From contig CAKPVJ010000004.1 of the NCBI GenBank assembly GCA_934193515.1, forward strand, positions 1 through 64,000: a stretch of DNA of 64,000 nucleotides, read 5' to 3'. The translations under genes were made by a program, and so were the position numbers. Shown here one piece after another: positions 34,058-45,000 of this stretch. The notes below the pieces were generated by a model. That model saw nothing but the letters and a program-made list of their open reading frames with translations. It was not told the DNA's origin and did not search any database. How positions within the stretch are numbered: position 1 is the first letter of the stretch; the number at the start of each line of letters is the position of its first letter. This DNA is from an uncultured Megasphaera sp. GTDB taxonomy: Bacteria > Bacillota > Negativicutes > Veillonellales > Megasphaeraceae.

Positions 34058-34261
34058 GCTGTCTAATCCTTTCTAATCTGGTATGAGTGTGCTGCCTGTA
34101 CAGCAGTTTCTGCCGGTTAGCTGGACCAGGTCCCTGCGGTGTCATTTTGCAGCGCATTTTATGAATGTAAAAGTATCTTTATTGTAATGCATTCTTTTAG
34201 ACTTGTATAGGTGGTATAATACAAAAGAAGAAATTATGATAAAAAAGGACTGGCATATAGC

Positions 34262-34945
34262 ATGATGCGTGAAGAACAAACAAAATGGCTGATACGCTGT
34301 ATCTGCATTGTCTTGGCCGTCAGTATCCTGGCAGGCGTACATATATTGCTGCCGCATTTCTTTTCGACGATTTGGCAGTATATGCAGCAAAAAGATATAG
34401 CAGGAATGGCTGCCTATATTGCTTCGTTTGGCTATGGTGCTGTAGCCATCTGTATTTTTTTAATCGCTTTGGCAAATGCTGTCGGCTTTCCGACGATTCA
34501 ATTTCTTTCTATCAATGGTATTATCTTTGGACTGATTCCGGGAATTATTGTATCTTGGCTGGGTGAAGTATTGGGCATAGAAATTGCCTTTCGGCTGATG
34601 CGGACGCTGTTTCACAAAAAAGCACAGCAGATTATCAGCAAAAATACCAAGCTCGGAAAGGTCAATGCATACAGCAATATCCGTACGGTGATGATTGGCC
34701 GTGCCATACCGTATGCACCGAATGTCGTTGTCACGGCCGTAGCCGCCATGAGCAAAATTTCGTATAGGGATCATTTCATTGCCAACTTGTTTGGCAAACT
34801 GCCTGCCGTCATAGTGGAAGTTTGGCTGGGCCATGATTTGTTTCATATACAAGAACACGGCGGCCGCTTGGCAATACTGATTGGACTGCTTGTGGCAGCA
34901 TACGGCATTATCTGGTACAGGCGGCGTAAACAACAGCAGAAATGA
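34262..34945 (+). CDS. TVP38/TMEM64-family membrane protein (227 aa)
   Basis: A polytopic inner-membrane protein of the VTT (DedA-related) superfamily with about five or six helices. The family core is visible as FLSINGIIFGLIPGIIVSWLGEVLG (about 85-110) and a later GRAIPYAPNVVVTAVAAMSKISY (near 145-168). Relatives act in lipid scrambling or membrane homeostasis; no precise role can be read here. It ends in a basic tail. A TATAAT with TGG extended -10 at 34212-34220 is a likely promoter. Confidence 0.82.
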   Translation: MMREEQTKWLIRCICIVLAVSILAGVHILLPHFFSTIWQYMQQKDIAGMAAYIASFGYGAVAICIFLIALANAVGFPTIQFLSINGIIFGLIPGIIVSWLGEVLGIEIAFRLMRTLFHKKAQQIISKNTKLGKVNAYSNIRTVMIGRAIPYAPNVVVTAVAAMSKISYRDHFIANLFGKLPAVIVEVWLGHDLFHIQEHGGRLAILIGLLVAAYGIIWYRRRKQQQK

Positions 34946-35086
34946 TAGCTTGATACATAAGGGCTGTAACATAACGCTTTTTGTATTATGCACCAGGCTC
35001 TTCCTTTCAATGTGTTTAGTTTTTGTTTGAAGTTTGAAGAAATTGAATAGTACTGCTGCAAACTATGCACGTAATACGGTATAGTA

Positions 35087-35144
35087 AAAAGGGATGCAAC
35101 AACATGGACTAAAAAGTTTCATTTTGTTGCGTCCCTTTATTTTT
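35087..35144 (+). terminator. Hairpin terminator
   Basis: AAAGGGA-t-GCAACAA paired with TTGTTGC-g-TCCCTTT around a 21-base loop, followed by ATTTTTT. It lies 140 bases after the TVP38 gene. Confidence 0.7.
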
Positions 35145-35292
35145 TCTCCATACGATCGATGCCGCTGCATCTGTTTTCCGGACAACACATAGCGTGTCTG
35201 TTTGTCGGCGTGATAGAAGGGTAACGTACTGCCGCAGTGAGGCAGATATATCATACATACAAAACGGACAGATGTTTTCTATCGTATACTAG

Positions 35293-35322
35293 TTGATTAT
35301 CACGGCCATTGTCTGTTATACT
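35293..35322 (+). promoter_or_regulatory. Promoter of the ADP-ribosylglycohydrolase gene
   Basis: TTGATT at 35293-35298, 18-base spacer, TATACT at 35317-35322 with an adjacent TG extended -10; the start codon lies 80 bases downstream behind AGGAGGTG. Confidence 0.6.
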
Positions 35323-35402
35323 ATATATGTAAACTTTATATTATATCGAATAAAGCAAATTATGTAAATACTTTTTGTGTTTTTTTTAGGAGGTGTCCCT
35401 TC

Positions 35403-36446
35403 ATGGAGTCAGCAGAACGGTTTACAGGATGTATGTTGGGCGGTGCTGTCGGTGACGCATTAGGATATTTGATTGAAGATATGGATTTAAAGACGATACA
35501 CAAAAAATATGGGCCGTATGGGCTGCGCACGATTTTAAAACTAGCGTCTAATGATAAGAAGAGTGTAGTATCTGATGATACACAGATGGCATTGTTTACT
35601 GCTGACGGCTTGCTTTGGGCTGCGCACGATCAGCTGGCGCCCGAAGACGGGGTATATCGTTCGTATATGCGTTGGTATTATACGCAGACGGAACGGCTTG
35701 TACGTGTGGAACAGGCAGAATGGATAAAAAAACAGCCGCATGAAGAAGAATGGGGCTATGACATGATGGGGACTCCTTTTTTGTTTACGCGCCGCAGTCC
35801 GGGAAAAGTCTGCCTGATGTCCCTGGCTTCCGGCAAGCAGTACGATAACGCACATAAACCGAATACGAATAAGTCCAGTACGGTCATGCGGACCGGCCCT
35901 GTAGGGTTGTTTTATGCCGGAGACCCGGAAAAAGCACTGCAGGCAGGATGCCGGGCAGGGCAGCTTACACACGGCGGCCCGTCAGCCTATTTGTCTGCCG
36001 GCGTATTCAGTGCACTGGTTTCACAACTGATCGTTGGCGAAGCGCTGGGCACGGCCTTGACAACGGTACTGCCGATACTGCAAAAAGAAGAAGGCGGTAC
36101 GGCCATGGTAAAAACGATTGTCAAGGCTATTGATGAAGCCGTATCAGATCATAATCCCGTAAAAGCCATGAGTGTATTGGGATTAGGCTGGAATGCCGAT
36201 GAAGCATTAGCTTTAGCGGTGTACTGCCTTTTAAAAAATCATTCCCTGAAAGATGCTGTTTTGATGGCCTGCAACCAAGATGGAGACAGCGATACGTGCG
36301 GCGCTGTCTGCGGGACCTTGGGCGGGGCTGTTTACGGGAAACAGGCAATTCCTAAAAATTGGCTTAACGGATTGGACTGCCTGGAATTGACCGAAACATT
36401 GGCGCAATGTCTGTATCAGCATTATCAGCAGTCTGCCGCGCAATAA
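35403..36446 (+). CDS. ADP-ribosylglycohydrolase family protein (347 aa)
   Basis: A DraG/ARH-type hydrolase expected to remove ADP-ribose from proteins or small molecules using two metal ions. Metal ligands are visible in the N-terminal GCMLGGAVGDALG region (residues 9-21), the SDDTQM motif near 58-63 and the C-terminal QDGDSDTCGAVCGTLGGA near 295-312. The His-containing LTHGGPSAYLSAG near 188 is also typical. There is no partner transferase (DraT or toxin) nearby, so the target is unknown. It is followed by an IclR-type regulator with its own promoter. Confidence 0.88.
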   Translation: MESAERFTGCMLGGAVGDALGYLIEDMDLKTIHKKYGPYGLRTILKLASNDKKSVVSDDTQMALFTADGLLWAAHDQLAPEDGVYRSYMRWYYTQTERLVRVEQAEWIKKQPHEEEWGYDMMGTPFLFTRRSPGKVCLMSLASGKQYDNAHKPNTNKSSTVMRTGPVGLFYAGDPEKALQAGCRAGQLTHGGPSAYLSAGVFSALVSQLIVGEALGTALTTVLPILQKEEGGTAMVKTIVKAIDEAVSDHNPVKAMSVLGLGWNADEALALAVYCLLKNHSLKDAVLMACNQDGDSDTCGAVCGTLGGAVYGKQAIPKNWLNGLDCLELTETLAQCLYQHYQQSAAQ

Positions 36447-36487
36447 AGAAGGCAGACGTGGATGTATCGGTGTCCCTATAAAATGTA

Positions 36488-36535
36488 TTGACATCCTGCG
36501 GATTGTACGTATAATAAAAATCATATTGTGCAATA
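36488..36535 (+). promoter_or_regulatory. Promoter and candidate operator of the IclR-type regulator
   Basis: TTGACA at 36488-36493, 16-base spacer, TATAAT at 36510-36515. A 12-base inverted repeat TATTG-TG-CAATA (36524-36535) covers the likely transcription start, a good position for autorepression. Confidence 0.5.
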
Positions 36536-36585
36536 CATGTTGCAGAGATGGGAACAAACCAACTCGAAATGAGGAGGATACAGAC

Positions 36586-37335
36586 ATGATTGAATCGATT
36601 GACAGAGCACTGGCTATACTTCAATTATTTTTACAGGAAGAAACTCCTTTAAGTATTACAGAAATCAGCAGAAAAATGAAACTGCATAAAAGCACTGTAA
36701 GTCGTACGATGGATACGCTGGAAGGCCGCGGGTTTGTTCGCAAACAAGATGAAACGGGAAAATATTGGCTGGGATTGCAGGTTTATTCGCTGGGCATGTT
36801 GTTTAGAGAAAAGGAATCCTTTCAAAAAATGGCGTATCCGTATGCCAAAGCGCTGGCTATACAGTGCAAAGAAAGTGTTCATATGACGACGTTTGCTGAA
36901 TCTGATGCGCCGTATCCGCAGCATGTGATTTTGGAAAAAATCAAATTGCCGCAAAGTGTGGACATCGCGCCGCCAGTCGGTTCGATTCGTCCGAGTTACT
37001 GTGCGGCATCCGGCAAATGTCTGCTTGCATTTGCGCCGGAATACGTGCAGCGTTTTGTAGGCTGCAAACTGCAGAAATTTACGGAATATACGATTACTGA
37101 TTGGGATGAACTGCTCCAGGAATTGGAGAAAGTGCGGCAGCAGGGATATGCCGTGGAACGGGAAGAAGTCGAACTGGGGATGACGTGCGTGGCGGCCCCT
37201 GTTTTTTCTGGCGGCAGCATTATTGCGGCTATCAGCGTTTCCAGCCCCGTAACGCACATGACGGAAGAAGTGCAAAAGACGATTATTGCCCAGGTCAAGA
37301 AAACGGCGGCTGATATTACACTGACTCTGCGGTAA
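36586..37335 (+). CDS. IclR-family transcriptional regulator (249 aa)
   Basis: The N-terminal winged helix-turn-helix (residues 1-65) starts with SIDRALAILQLFLQEETPLS and has the recognition-helix stretch MKLHKSTVSRTMDTLEGRGFV. The C-terminal effector domain (75-249) has the family pattern PPVGSIRPSYCAASGKCLLAF and the late GMTCVAAPVFSGG. IclR regulators usually control neighbouring catabolic genes. Candidates here are the ADP-ribosylglycohydrolase before it or the radical SAM gene after it. ATG 36586 is preceded by GAGGAGG. Confidence 0.92.
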   Translation: MIESIDRALAILQLFLQEETPLSITEISRKMKLHKSTVSRTMDTLEGRGFVRKQDETGKYWLGLQVYSLGMLFREKESFQKMAYPYAKALAIQCKESVHMTTFAESDAPYPQHVILEKIKLPQSVDIAPPVGSIRPSYCAASGKCLLAFAPEYVQRFVGCKLQKFTEYTITDWDELLQELEKVRQQGYAVEREEVELGMTCVAAPVFSGGSIIAAISVSSPVTHMTEEVQKTIIAQVKKTAADITLTLR

Positions 37336-37414
37336 TAAAGGTGCGGCTTCTTTAAACCTTATTGTGAACTATTTGCTATGCAACATATGCCAAAAAAGAA
37401 TATATCATATGTAT

Positions 37415-37442
37415 TTGCCGGAATACAATTTTATGATAGAAT
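37415..37442 (+). promoter_or_regulatory. Candidate promoter of the radical SAM gene
   Basis: TTGCCG at 37415-37420, 16-base spacer, TAGAAT at 37437-37442 with a TGA extended -10 element. Confidence 0.4.
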
Positions 37443-37570
37443 GGATATGGATGTATTTAGGCTGTATGGTGTCTGCATGAATTTATGAGGAAATATATCA
37501 TTCTTTTAAAGGATTGTGGTGTGGGAGCACTGTATGGAAAAATACATCAGAACCCGAGGCGAAAAGAAGG

Positions 37571-38542
37571 ATGAACAGCATTATAAACCAGGTAACGGAG
37601 CCAGCAGTTTTTAAACGGCATCCGTACAAAACAAGAGAAGGCGGTGCAACAGTCACAGTATTTGTGCCATATAATTGCCGCAACCATTGCCCCTTTTGCA
37701 TTAATAAGGAAGAATATGCCGACATGACCGGCTTTTCGGCTGACAAAATTTGCGAAAGTATTCAAACAATGGACGCTATTACGCCCTATTGCGATTTTGT
37801 ATTTACCGGAGGCGAACCGTTTGCTGATTTAGAATCTTTGCAGCGTATGCTGGATAGGATTCCACGAACACACAAAGTATATATTAATACGACGCTGCCT
37901 GTATCAGAATATCAGACAGAAGATGATATTGTTGCGTTTACAGAAAAAAATAAGGACAAGATTACTTGTATCAATGTGTCTCGTCATATGCAGCACTACG
38001 TAGTGGAATCAAACGATCAGCTGCTTACGCGGCTTGCCGTGCCATTTCGTATCAACTGCGTCTTGTACAAGAAGTACCCGGCCAAAGAACTGATTCCGTA
38101 TTTAGAACGGTTCCGGCAAATCGGCGGCGCATCGATTCAGTTCCGGTTTGATTATACGGAAACCACACCGGAAAATCTCTATGATGAAAAAAGCGACAAC
38201 ATTCTGCATGATTTGAAATGCATTGCCGACTATACCGGCTTGGATGGATGCCGCATGCGCTGTGGGTTCCATTTTGATTATAAAGGCATGGAACTTACAT
38301 ATCACAAAACACTTCCGTACAGCACGATTGTGGAAAAAGATGCTAAAACGGGCATTACATATGACATTCTTTACGACATTCTGATTAAACAGAATGGTGA
38401 TATTCATTCTGATTGGGATGGAACGCTGATGGATGTCGATGCGTATCGGCATGTCGTGTTTGAACCGTATGATTTGAAATGGCTGGAAGGCGAAGAACGC
38501 AAACAGGCAGCATACACGAAACTGGCTTGTGCCGCCATGTAA
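37571..38542 (+). CDS. Radical SAM enzyme of unknown function (323 aa)
   Basis: The cluster motif C-x3-C-x2-C is present as CRNHCPFC near residues 36-43, followed by the SAM-binding GGEP (VFTGGEPFAD) near 78. Only one classical 4Fe-4S motif is certain; a later CRMRC lies near residue 235. There is no SPASM-like cysteine-rich tail. I do not recognise the substrate. ATG 37571 was chosen because the frame upstream has only a TTG at 37514. A 26-codon reading frame (37534-37614) starting with ATG behind GGGAG overlaps the start in another frame and may affect translation. A terminator follows. Confidence 0.75.
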   Translation: MNSIINQVTEPAVFKRHPYKTREGGATVTVFVPYNCRNHCPFCINKEEYADMTGFSADKICESIQTMDAITPYCDFVFTGGEPFADLESLQRMLDRIPRTHKVYINTTLPVSEYQTEDDIVAFTEKNKDKITCINVSRHMQHYVVESNDQLLTRLAVPFRINCVLYKKYPAKELIPYLERFRQIGGASIQFRFDYTETTPENLYDEKSDNILHDLKCIADYTGLDGCRMRCGFHFDYKGMELTYHKTLPYSTIVEKDAKTGITYDILYDILIKQNGDIHSDWDGTLMDVDAYRHVVFEPYDLKWLEGEERKQAAYTKLACAAM

Positions 38543-38560
38543 AAAGTAAACAGTATAGTG

Positions 38561-38601
38561 AAAGGCCGACAAAGTGTATAGGGCTTTGTTGGCCTTTTCT
38601 T
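38561..38601 (+). terminator. Intrinsic terminator after the radical SAM gene
   Basis: AAAGGCC-g-ACAAAG paired with CTTTGT-t-GGCCTTT, then TTCTTTTT. Confidence 0.85.
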
Positions 38602-38687
38602 TTTGCGATTATCGTTTCATGTGTTCTTAAAATGTGATACAATATTAAAAAATGTAGATTCACAGTATACAAAAAGGAGGAAACAGC

Positions 38688-41600
38688 GTGGCAGTTACAG
38701 TGATTTTGGGGACAGGCAAAAGCGGCAAAAGCAGCTGCTGTTTTGCGCAAATGCAGGAATGGGCTGCCGGCGGCGGCAATGCGCTGCTCATTGTACCGGA
38801 CCAGGCATCGTATCATGCAGAAAGACAATTTGCTGAAGCCATGCCGGGACAGGGATTTATGGGCATTCAGATTGTCGGCTTTTCCCGGCTGGCATACCGT
38901 GTGTTTCAAGAACGGGGACAAGAACATGCCTCTCTCTCCGATTTGTCGCGGCAGCTGATTTTGCAGCGCCTTTTGCGGCAGCATGCTGATGAATTTACGG
39001 TTTTACAGACTGCGGCAAAGCAGGAACATTTTGCTGCATCTATCGGACAGTTTATTTGGGAATGCCGTTCGTTTCGCATTGGACCGGAAATGCTTCATCA
39101 GGCTGCCGCTGCATTGGGAACCCAGACGTTAGGGCGTAAGCTGGAAGATATAGCCGTGTTATATGAAGGGTATACGGAGTTTTTGGCACAGCATTTTGGC
39201 AGTGCCGATGATGTCATGACAGTACTTGCCAGAGAAATTCCTCGGTATCGGTTTATACAAGGGGCCCGCATCTGGGTAGATGGATTTCAATGGTTTACGC
39301 CGCAGCAGCTGGCCGTACTGCAGGCAGCAGAAAAAGCGGCCGCACATATGACGATTACGCTGACAATGGATGCCGAGCGGTTTGCTTCTCAAGCCAAAGA
39401 AACGGCATTGTTTCACCGGGCCTATGAAGTATATCGGGATATTCAGGAATTGTTCCCGCACGTAGAACGGCAGGCATTGCCTAAAACGGTCCCGCAGGGG
39501 CTGGATGTCTTTACAGACGGCTTTTTTCGTTTAGTGCCGCAGCCGCTTTCGCAGCCTGTGCAGGGGCTGCATCTTTGTGAATGCAGCAATCGGGACGTAG
39601 AGATAGACAGCATCGTCAGAAAGATTCAAGCCTTATGCCGCCAAGGGTATCGCTATCGGGACTTTCTTATTTTAGCGCGGTCCAGCGAAGCCTATCAGCA
39701 TATTGCAGAGCGTATTTTTGCTAAATATCGGGTGCCGTTTTTCAGTGATTACCGCCGCCCGATGACATCGCATCCTGTAGTCGAAGCCATTACGGCGCTG
39801 CTGGAAGTATTTCATGCCCGCTGGTCGTACGAATCTCTGTTTGCGTTATTAAAAACGGATTTGTTTCCCATAAGCCGTCAGGAAGCCGATGTATTGGAAA
39901 ACTATTGTCTGGCATACGGTATTCAGGGGTATCATTGGCTGAATGATACAGACTGGACGTATACTAAAAAACGGTATTTGGATGAAACCAGCGAAGAAGG
40001 TCTGCAGGAAAAAGAAAGACTGGATACTATCAATGCCATTCGTCGGCGCGTTGTCGAGATACTGCTGCCGTTTTGGAACGAAGCGCAAAAGGAACATGAC
40101 TTGAAAACGTGGTGTACGCTGCTCTATCAATGGCTGGTCCGGATGCAGGTGCCGCAGACGCTGCGGCAGTGGAAAACAGAAGACCATGAAAAAGGACAAG
40201 CTGTAGATGAAAAAGAACACGAACAAGTTTGGAAGCGCATCTTGCTGTTTTTGGATGAAATCGTACATGTATGCGGTGATGATGTCGTTTCCCTGCGGGA
40301 ATTTTCACAAATCGTGACCGATGGCCTGCGGGAATTAAAGTTCAGCTTGATTCCGCCGACGCTGGATCATGTGACGCTGACTTCTGTTGACCGAGGCTAT
40401 ACGATGCAGGCCCGTGTTGTCTTTCTTTGCGGCGTCAATGACGGCGTTTTTCCGCAGCACAGCAGTGAAGAAGGCATGCTCAGTGACAGCGAACGGCGCC
40501 GCCTTGGCAAATTGGGCATCAAGCTGGGACCAGGCAGACGATTTCGCTCTTTTCAGGAAAAATTCTTATTTTATCTGGCTGTTACCAGAGCCAGGGAATC
40601 CTTGTATATTTCCTATATTTTGGCAGATGAAGACGGGAAGGCACAGGACGCATCCGTATGGGTGCGGCAGCTGGAAGAAAACGGCTATGCGGTCATCGCG
40701 CACGAAACGGGAGAGATTCCGGACGGGGAAGAAGACCGATTTATTACATCGATGCCGGCGGCATTGTCGTATTTGCCGACAATGCTCAGACCTGCCGCAG
40801 AAGGAAAACCGACGCGGGAATGCTGGTGGGCCTTGTATGACTGGGCCTATCTGCATGGCTGGCAGCAGCAGGCCATGCGGGCTGTACAAGGGTTGTTCCA
40901 CCGCAACCGGCCTGTGCCGCTGTCGCCGGAACTGGTACGCAAGCTGTATGCGCCTGACGGCACGCTGCGCGGCTCGGTTACCAAATTTGAGCAGTACCGC
41001 AGCTGTCCCTTTGCGTATTTTTCCCGATATGGCCTGCAGTTGGAAGAACGGCCGCTGTATCGGTTTGCGGCTCCGGATTTGGGCATGCTTGTTCACGGAG
41101 CTTTGCGGATTTTGGGTGAAAAACTGCTGCAGGAAGGCAAGCAATGGTATGATTTGCCGGATGCGGATATACCAACCCTTTGCCGCGAGGCTACGGAAAC
41201 GCTGGCACCGGATGTACAGCACAACATTCTCATGTCCAATGCCTATTTTGGCCAGATAAAAGAACGATTGATTCAAACGTTGATACGAACGGTTCGACAT
41301 CTGCGGGAATTTAGTGCCGTGTCGAATTTTCATATGGCAGGCTTGGAAAAATCCTTCGGCAGAAATCACAGTCCATGGAAAGCCGTGCAGTTTACCTTGC
41401 CCAACGGCATGTCTGTCGTCGTCAGCGGCCAGATTGACCGCGTGGATACGATGTGCACGGATACGACGCAGTATGTCGTCGTCATCGACTATAAATCCGG
41501 ACGGAAACAGCTGGATTTAAGCGAAGTGTTTACCGGGTTGGAACTGCAGCTGCTGACCTATATGCAGGCAGCCCTGCAAAATATGGGAGATACTGCGGCG

Positions 41601-42098
41601 CCAGCGGCGGTGTTGTACTGTTATGTCCGCAATGACAAAACGTCTTTGGATTATCGCGTCGATGACGCGACGAAAAAGAAATTGTATGATAAAAACAGCA
41701 AGCTGCGGGGATTTTATTTAGATGACAGCCAGATTATGAAAGCCCTGGATACGTCTATCAAGGACTATTCTGCGTTTTTGAATATACGGATGAAAAAAGA
41801 CGGCACGCTCAGCAATACATCTCATGTGATGTATGATGCTCATGGCTGGCGGCAGCTGCTCCGCGTTTCGCAAAACAGACTGTATGAAATTGCACAAAAG
41901 ATTACGGCCGGGGATATTTCTATCCATCCAATGCGTTTGGGACAAAAAAGCCCGTGCCAGTATTGTCCGTATCATGCAGTATGCCGCTTTGATATACAAA
42001 TGAAAGAAAATACGTACGATGTCACTGATAAAGCCGATGCCGAAGAATGGCTGAAAAAAATCTATGAGGAAGGAGACGATACACATGGCTTGGACTAA
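38688..42098 (+). CDS. addB: ATP-dependent helicase/nuclease subunit B, AddB (1136 aa)
   Basis: AddAB is the Firmicute counterpart of RecBCD: it resects double-strand breaks and loads RecA at Chi sites. AddB has a P-loop GTGKSGKSS at the N-terminus, a degenerate helicase body that reads Chi, and a RecB-type nuclease domain with VVIDYKSGRK near residue 930. Four cysteines expected to hold the stabilising iron-sulfur cluster are present: Cys773 (YRSCPFAYF) and Cys1090, Cys1093 and Cys1099 (CQYCPYHAVC). The GTG start at 38688 follows AAAGGAGG. Overlaps addA by 14 bases. Confidence 0.95.
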   Translation: MAVTVILGTGKSGKSSCCFAQMQEWAAGGGNALLIVPDQASYHAERQFAEAMPGQGFMGIQIVGFSRLAYRVFQERGQEHASLSDLSRQLILQRLLRQHADEFTVLQTAAKQEHFAASIGQFIWECRSFRIGPEMLHQAAAALGTQTLGRKLEDIAVLYEGYTEFLAQHFGSADDVMTVLAREIPRYRFIQGARIWVDGFQWFTPQQLAVLQAAEKAAAHMTITLTMDAERFASQAKETALFHRAYEVYRDIQELFPHVERQALPKTVPQGLDVFTDGFFRLVPQPLSQPVQGLHLCECSNRDVEIDSIVRKIQALCRQGYRYRDFLILARSSEAYQHIAERIFAKYRVPFFSDYRRPMTSHPVVEAITALLEVFHARWSYESLFALLKTDLFPISRQEADVLENYCLAYGIQGYHWLNDTDWTYTKKRYLDETSEEGLQEKERLDTINAIRRRVVEILLPFWNEAQKEHDLKTWCTLLYQWLVRMQVPQTLRQWKTEDHEKGQAVDEKEHEQVWKRILLFLDEIVHVCGDDVVSLREFSQIVTDGLRELKFSLIPPTLDHVTLTSVDRGYTMQARVVFLCGVNDGVFPQHSSEEGMLSDSERRRLGKLGIKLGPGRRFRSFQEKFLFYLAVTRARESLYISYILADEDGKAQDASVWVRQLEENGYAVIAHETGEIPDGEEDRFITSMPAALSYLPTMLRPAAEGKPTRECWWALYDWAYLHGWQQQAMRAVQGLFHRNRPVPLSPELVRKLYAPDGTLRGSVTKFEQYRSCPFAYFSRYGLQLEERPLYRFAAPDLGMLVHGALRILGEKLLQEGKQWYDLPDADIPTLCREATETLAPDVQHNILMSNAYFGQIKERLIQTLIRTVRHLREFSAVSNFHMAGLEKSFGRNHSPWKAVQFTLPNGMSVVVSGQIDRVDTMCTDTTQYVVVIDYKSGRKQLDLSEVFTGLELQLLTYMQAALQNMGDTAAPAAVLYCYVRNDKTSLDYRVDDATKKKLYDKNSKLRGFYLDDSQIMKALDTSIKDYSAFLNIRMKKDGTLSNTSHVMYDAHGWRQLLRVSQNRLYEIAQKITAGDISIHPMRLGQKSPCQYCPYHAVCRFDIQMKENTYDVTDKADAEEWLKKIYEEGDDTHGLD

Positions 42099-45000
42099 GG
42101 AACAACAAGCAGCGATTGACAGCCGGGGCCAAACGCTGCTGTTGTCGGCAGCGGCAGGTTCCGGTAAAACAGCTGTTTTGGTAGAACGCATTATCCAGCG
42201 CTTGCTGGATACAGAACATCCTGTGGATATTACAGAGCTTCTCGTTGTTACCTTTACAAAAGCCGCGGCATCTGAAATGCGGGAACGAGTCGCTGCAGCG
42301 TTGGGGGCCGCATTGAGCAGCAGCGGCGATGGGACGGTAGAACGGCAGCTGGCGCTGCTGCCGTCTGCGTCTATTTCTACGCTTCATTCCTTTTGTCAGG
42401 ATGTCATTCGCCGCTACTTTTATACCATAGATATCGATCCGGCAGTTACGATTGCCGGCAATGAAGAATTGAGCCTGCTGCGCAAGCGTGTATTGGAAGA
42501 GGTCTTTCTTTCCTATTATGATGACGAAAAAAAGGCGGGATTTCTCTATCCGTTGGCAGATATGTTTGGCAATGACCGCGGCGACGATGCGTTGATGGAA
42601 ACGGTCAGCCAGATGTATGAATATTCCCGCAGTATGCCGTGGCCGCAGGCGTGGCTGGAACGGGCCGCCGGGGCCTACGATATAGATGACAATGCCGCTA
42701 TCGATGACATGGATTGGATACAGCCTATTAAAGAAGACATACGGCGGATGCTGCAGCGACAGGTTCGTTTGTACCAAAATATCACAAAGCAGCTGCAGCA
42801 GCGTCCTTCGTTTGCTTTGGCGTATGAAACCTTTGCCGCAGAGCAGGGAGCTATGGAACAGGCACTGCAGTGCCAAACGTGGGAGAAAATGCAAAAAGCC
42901 GTGCTGGCGATTGAATTTCCTCGGCTTAAGCAAATGCGCGGCTTAGATGAAGAAGAAAAAAGTTTTTGGGAACAATGTAAAAATGTACGCAAGGCCTGCA
43001 AAAAAGAAGTGACAGAATCGATACAGGCACCGTATTTTTCAGCCAGTGCTGACGAATGGCTGCAGGGCATACGGGATATGGCACCGATGATGCACGGACT
43101 CGTCGCGTTGACAAAAGATTTTGCCAACGCATATGGGGCAGCCAAAAAAGAAAAGGGATGGATTGATTTCAGCGATTTGGAACATTTCTGCCTGCGTATT
43201 TTGCTGGATAAGACATCGACACCGGCGCATCCCGTACCGTCAGTGGCAGCGTTGGAACTGAGAGATTCGTATGCCGAAGTAATGATCGATGAATACCAGG
43301 ATACCAATGGCGTACAAGAATTGATTACTCAGCTGGTATCCAAAGAAAATAATCGTTTTATGGTCGGCGATATCAAACAGAGCATTTATCGGTTTCGTTT
43401 GGCGGACCCGACGTTGTTTTTGCAGAAATATCAGACGTACAGCCGCGAAGAACATGCTGTAGAACGCTGTATTGATTTGGCTAAAAATTTCCGCAGCGTG
43501 CCGTTGATTTTACATGCTGTCAATGAAGTGTTTTCTAGAGCGATGACAAAGGACGCGACGGGTATGGCCTATGGAGAACGAGAACAGCTGTATGACGGCA
43601 GGATGACGCCGACAGATGCAGAGTGGGTCGGCGGCCCGGTGGAAATACATCTCGTCAATACGAAAGCGGAAGACCAGCCGAATGAAGAAGAACCTGCGCA
43701 GGAAGGGACGGCTTTTGAAAAGGAATGCCAGGTCATTGCGTCCCGGATTCAAGAATTAAAGGGCAGCAAATTGCTGGCAGCCAAAAAAGACGGCACGATG
43801 GAACCGCTGACGTATCGGCATATCGTCATCCTGCTGCGGTCTTTGGCAGGAAAAGCAGATACGCTGCTTCAAACACTGCAGGCAGCAGGCATACCGGCGT
43901 ATGCAGAACAAAACGGCGGCTATTTTGCGGCGATTGAAGTGCAGGTCATGTTGGCGCTGCTGCAGTGTATCGACAATCCGGAGCAGGATTTGGCGATGGC
44001 AGCCGTACTCCGTTCCCCGCTTGTCGGCATGCAGGAAGAAACCCTGTCTTTGCTGCGCTTGGCGAGTGATACGACACTTTGGCAGGCTATACCGGCCTTT
44101 GTCGAAACGATGGATGCGGCAGAAGATAAGCAGAAACTGCAGCAGTTTTATGAACAGTTGAATGCCTGGCGGACGTACAGCCGCCGGCACAGCGTGGCAG
44201 AACTGCTGCAGCGGCTGTATCAGGAAACCGGATATTATGAGTATGTCGGCGGCATGCCCGGCGGGGCCGTTCGCCAAGCCAACCTGCAGGCACTGTACGA
44301 CAGAGCCGGGCAGTATGAAAAAGCAGGATTTCACGGCGTGTTCCGCTATCTGCGCTTTATTCACAAAATGCAGGAAGACGGTGTCGATTTAGCGCCGGCT
44401 AAAGTACTCAGCGAACGGGAAGATGTAGTCCGGATTATGAGTATTCATAAAAGCAAAGGCTTGGAATTTCCCGTTGTTATTTTGGCAAATGCAGGCAAGA
44501 AGTTTAACCGCCAGGATATACAGTCACTGCTTCTGTTTCATAATACGTTGGGAATTGGCTTAAAGCAGTTTGATGCGACGTGGCGCATGACGTATCCCAC
44601 TATGATTTGGAACGGCATTTCTTCCCGTTTGGCCTGGGAAAGCACGGCTGAAGAAGAACGAATTTTGTATGTAGCTATGACAAGAGCCAGAGATAAACTG
44701 ATTGTGACGGGTCATTCTTCCCATTTGGATACAGACTGGCAGCGTTGGGACAGTCAGATAGAGCCGGTTCAGTCCAAATCATATTTGGACTGGATTATGC
44801 CGTGTGTTTGCAGTCAGACGCAGCATGTTGATGTGGAAGCATCGCTGGCAGTACGCCGGACACTGCAGTGGCAGTGCGGACTGTGGGATGTGCACCTTTG
44901 GCAGCAGATTCCCGGCCCGGCAGTAACAGAAGAAGCACTGCAGGCAGAGCCGCGGTTGGCGCTGCTGCAGGCTGGCAGCTGCACGCAGACGGCGGTACCG

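Larger units (their letters stand above)
34946..35402. other. Intergenic stretch with a hairpin terminator and a promoter
   Basis: No gene is supported here. It holds a hairpin at 35087-35143 (GGGATGCAACAA with TTGTTGCGTCCC, then a T run) and the promoter of the next gene at 35293-35322. The sequence between carries no convincing frame on either strand. Confidence 0.5.
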
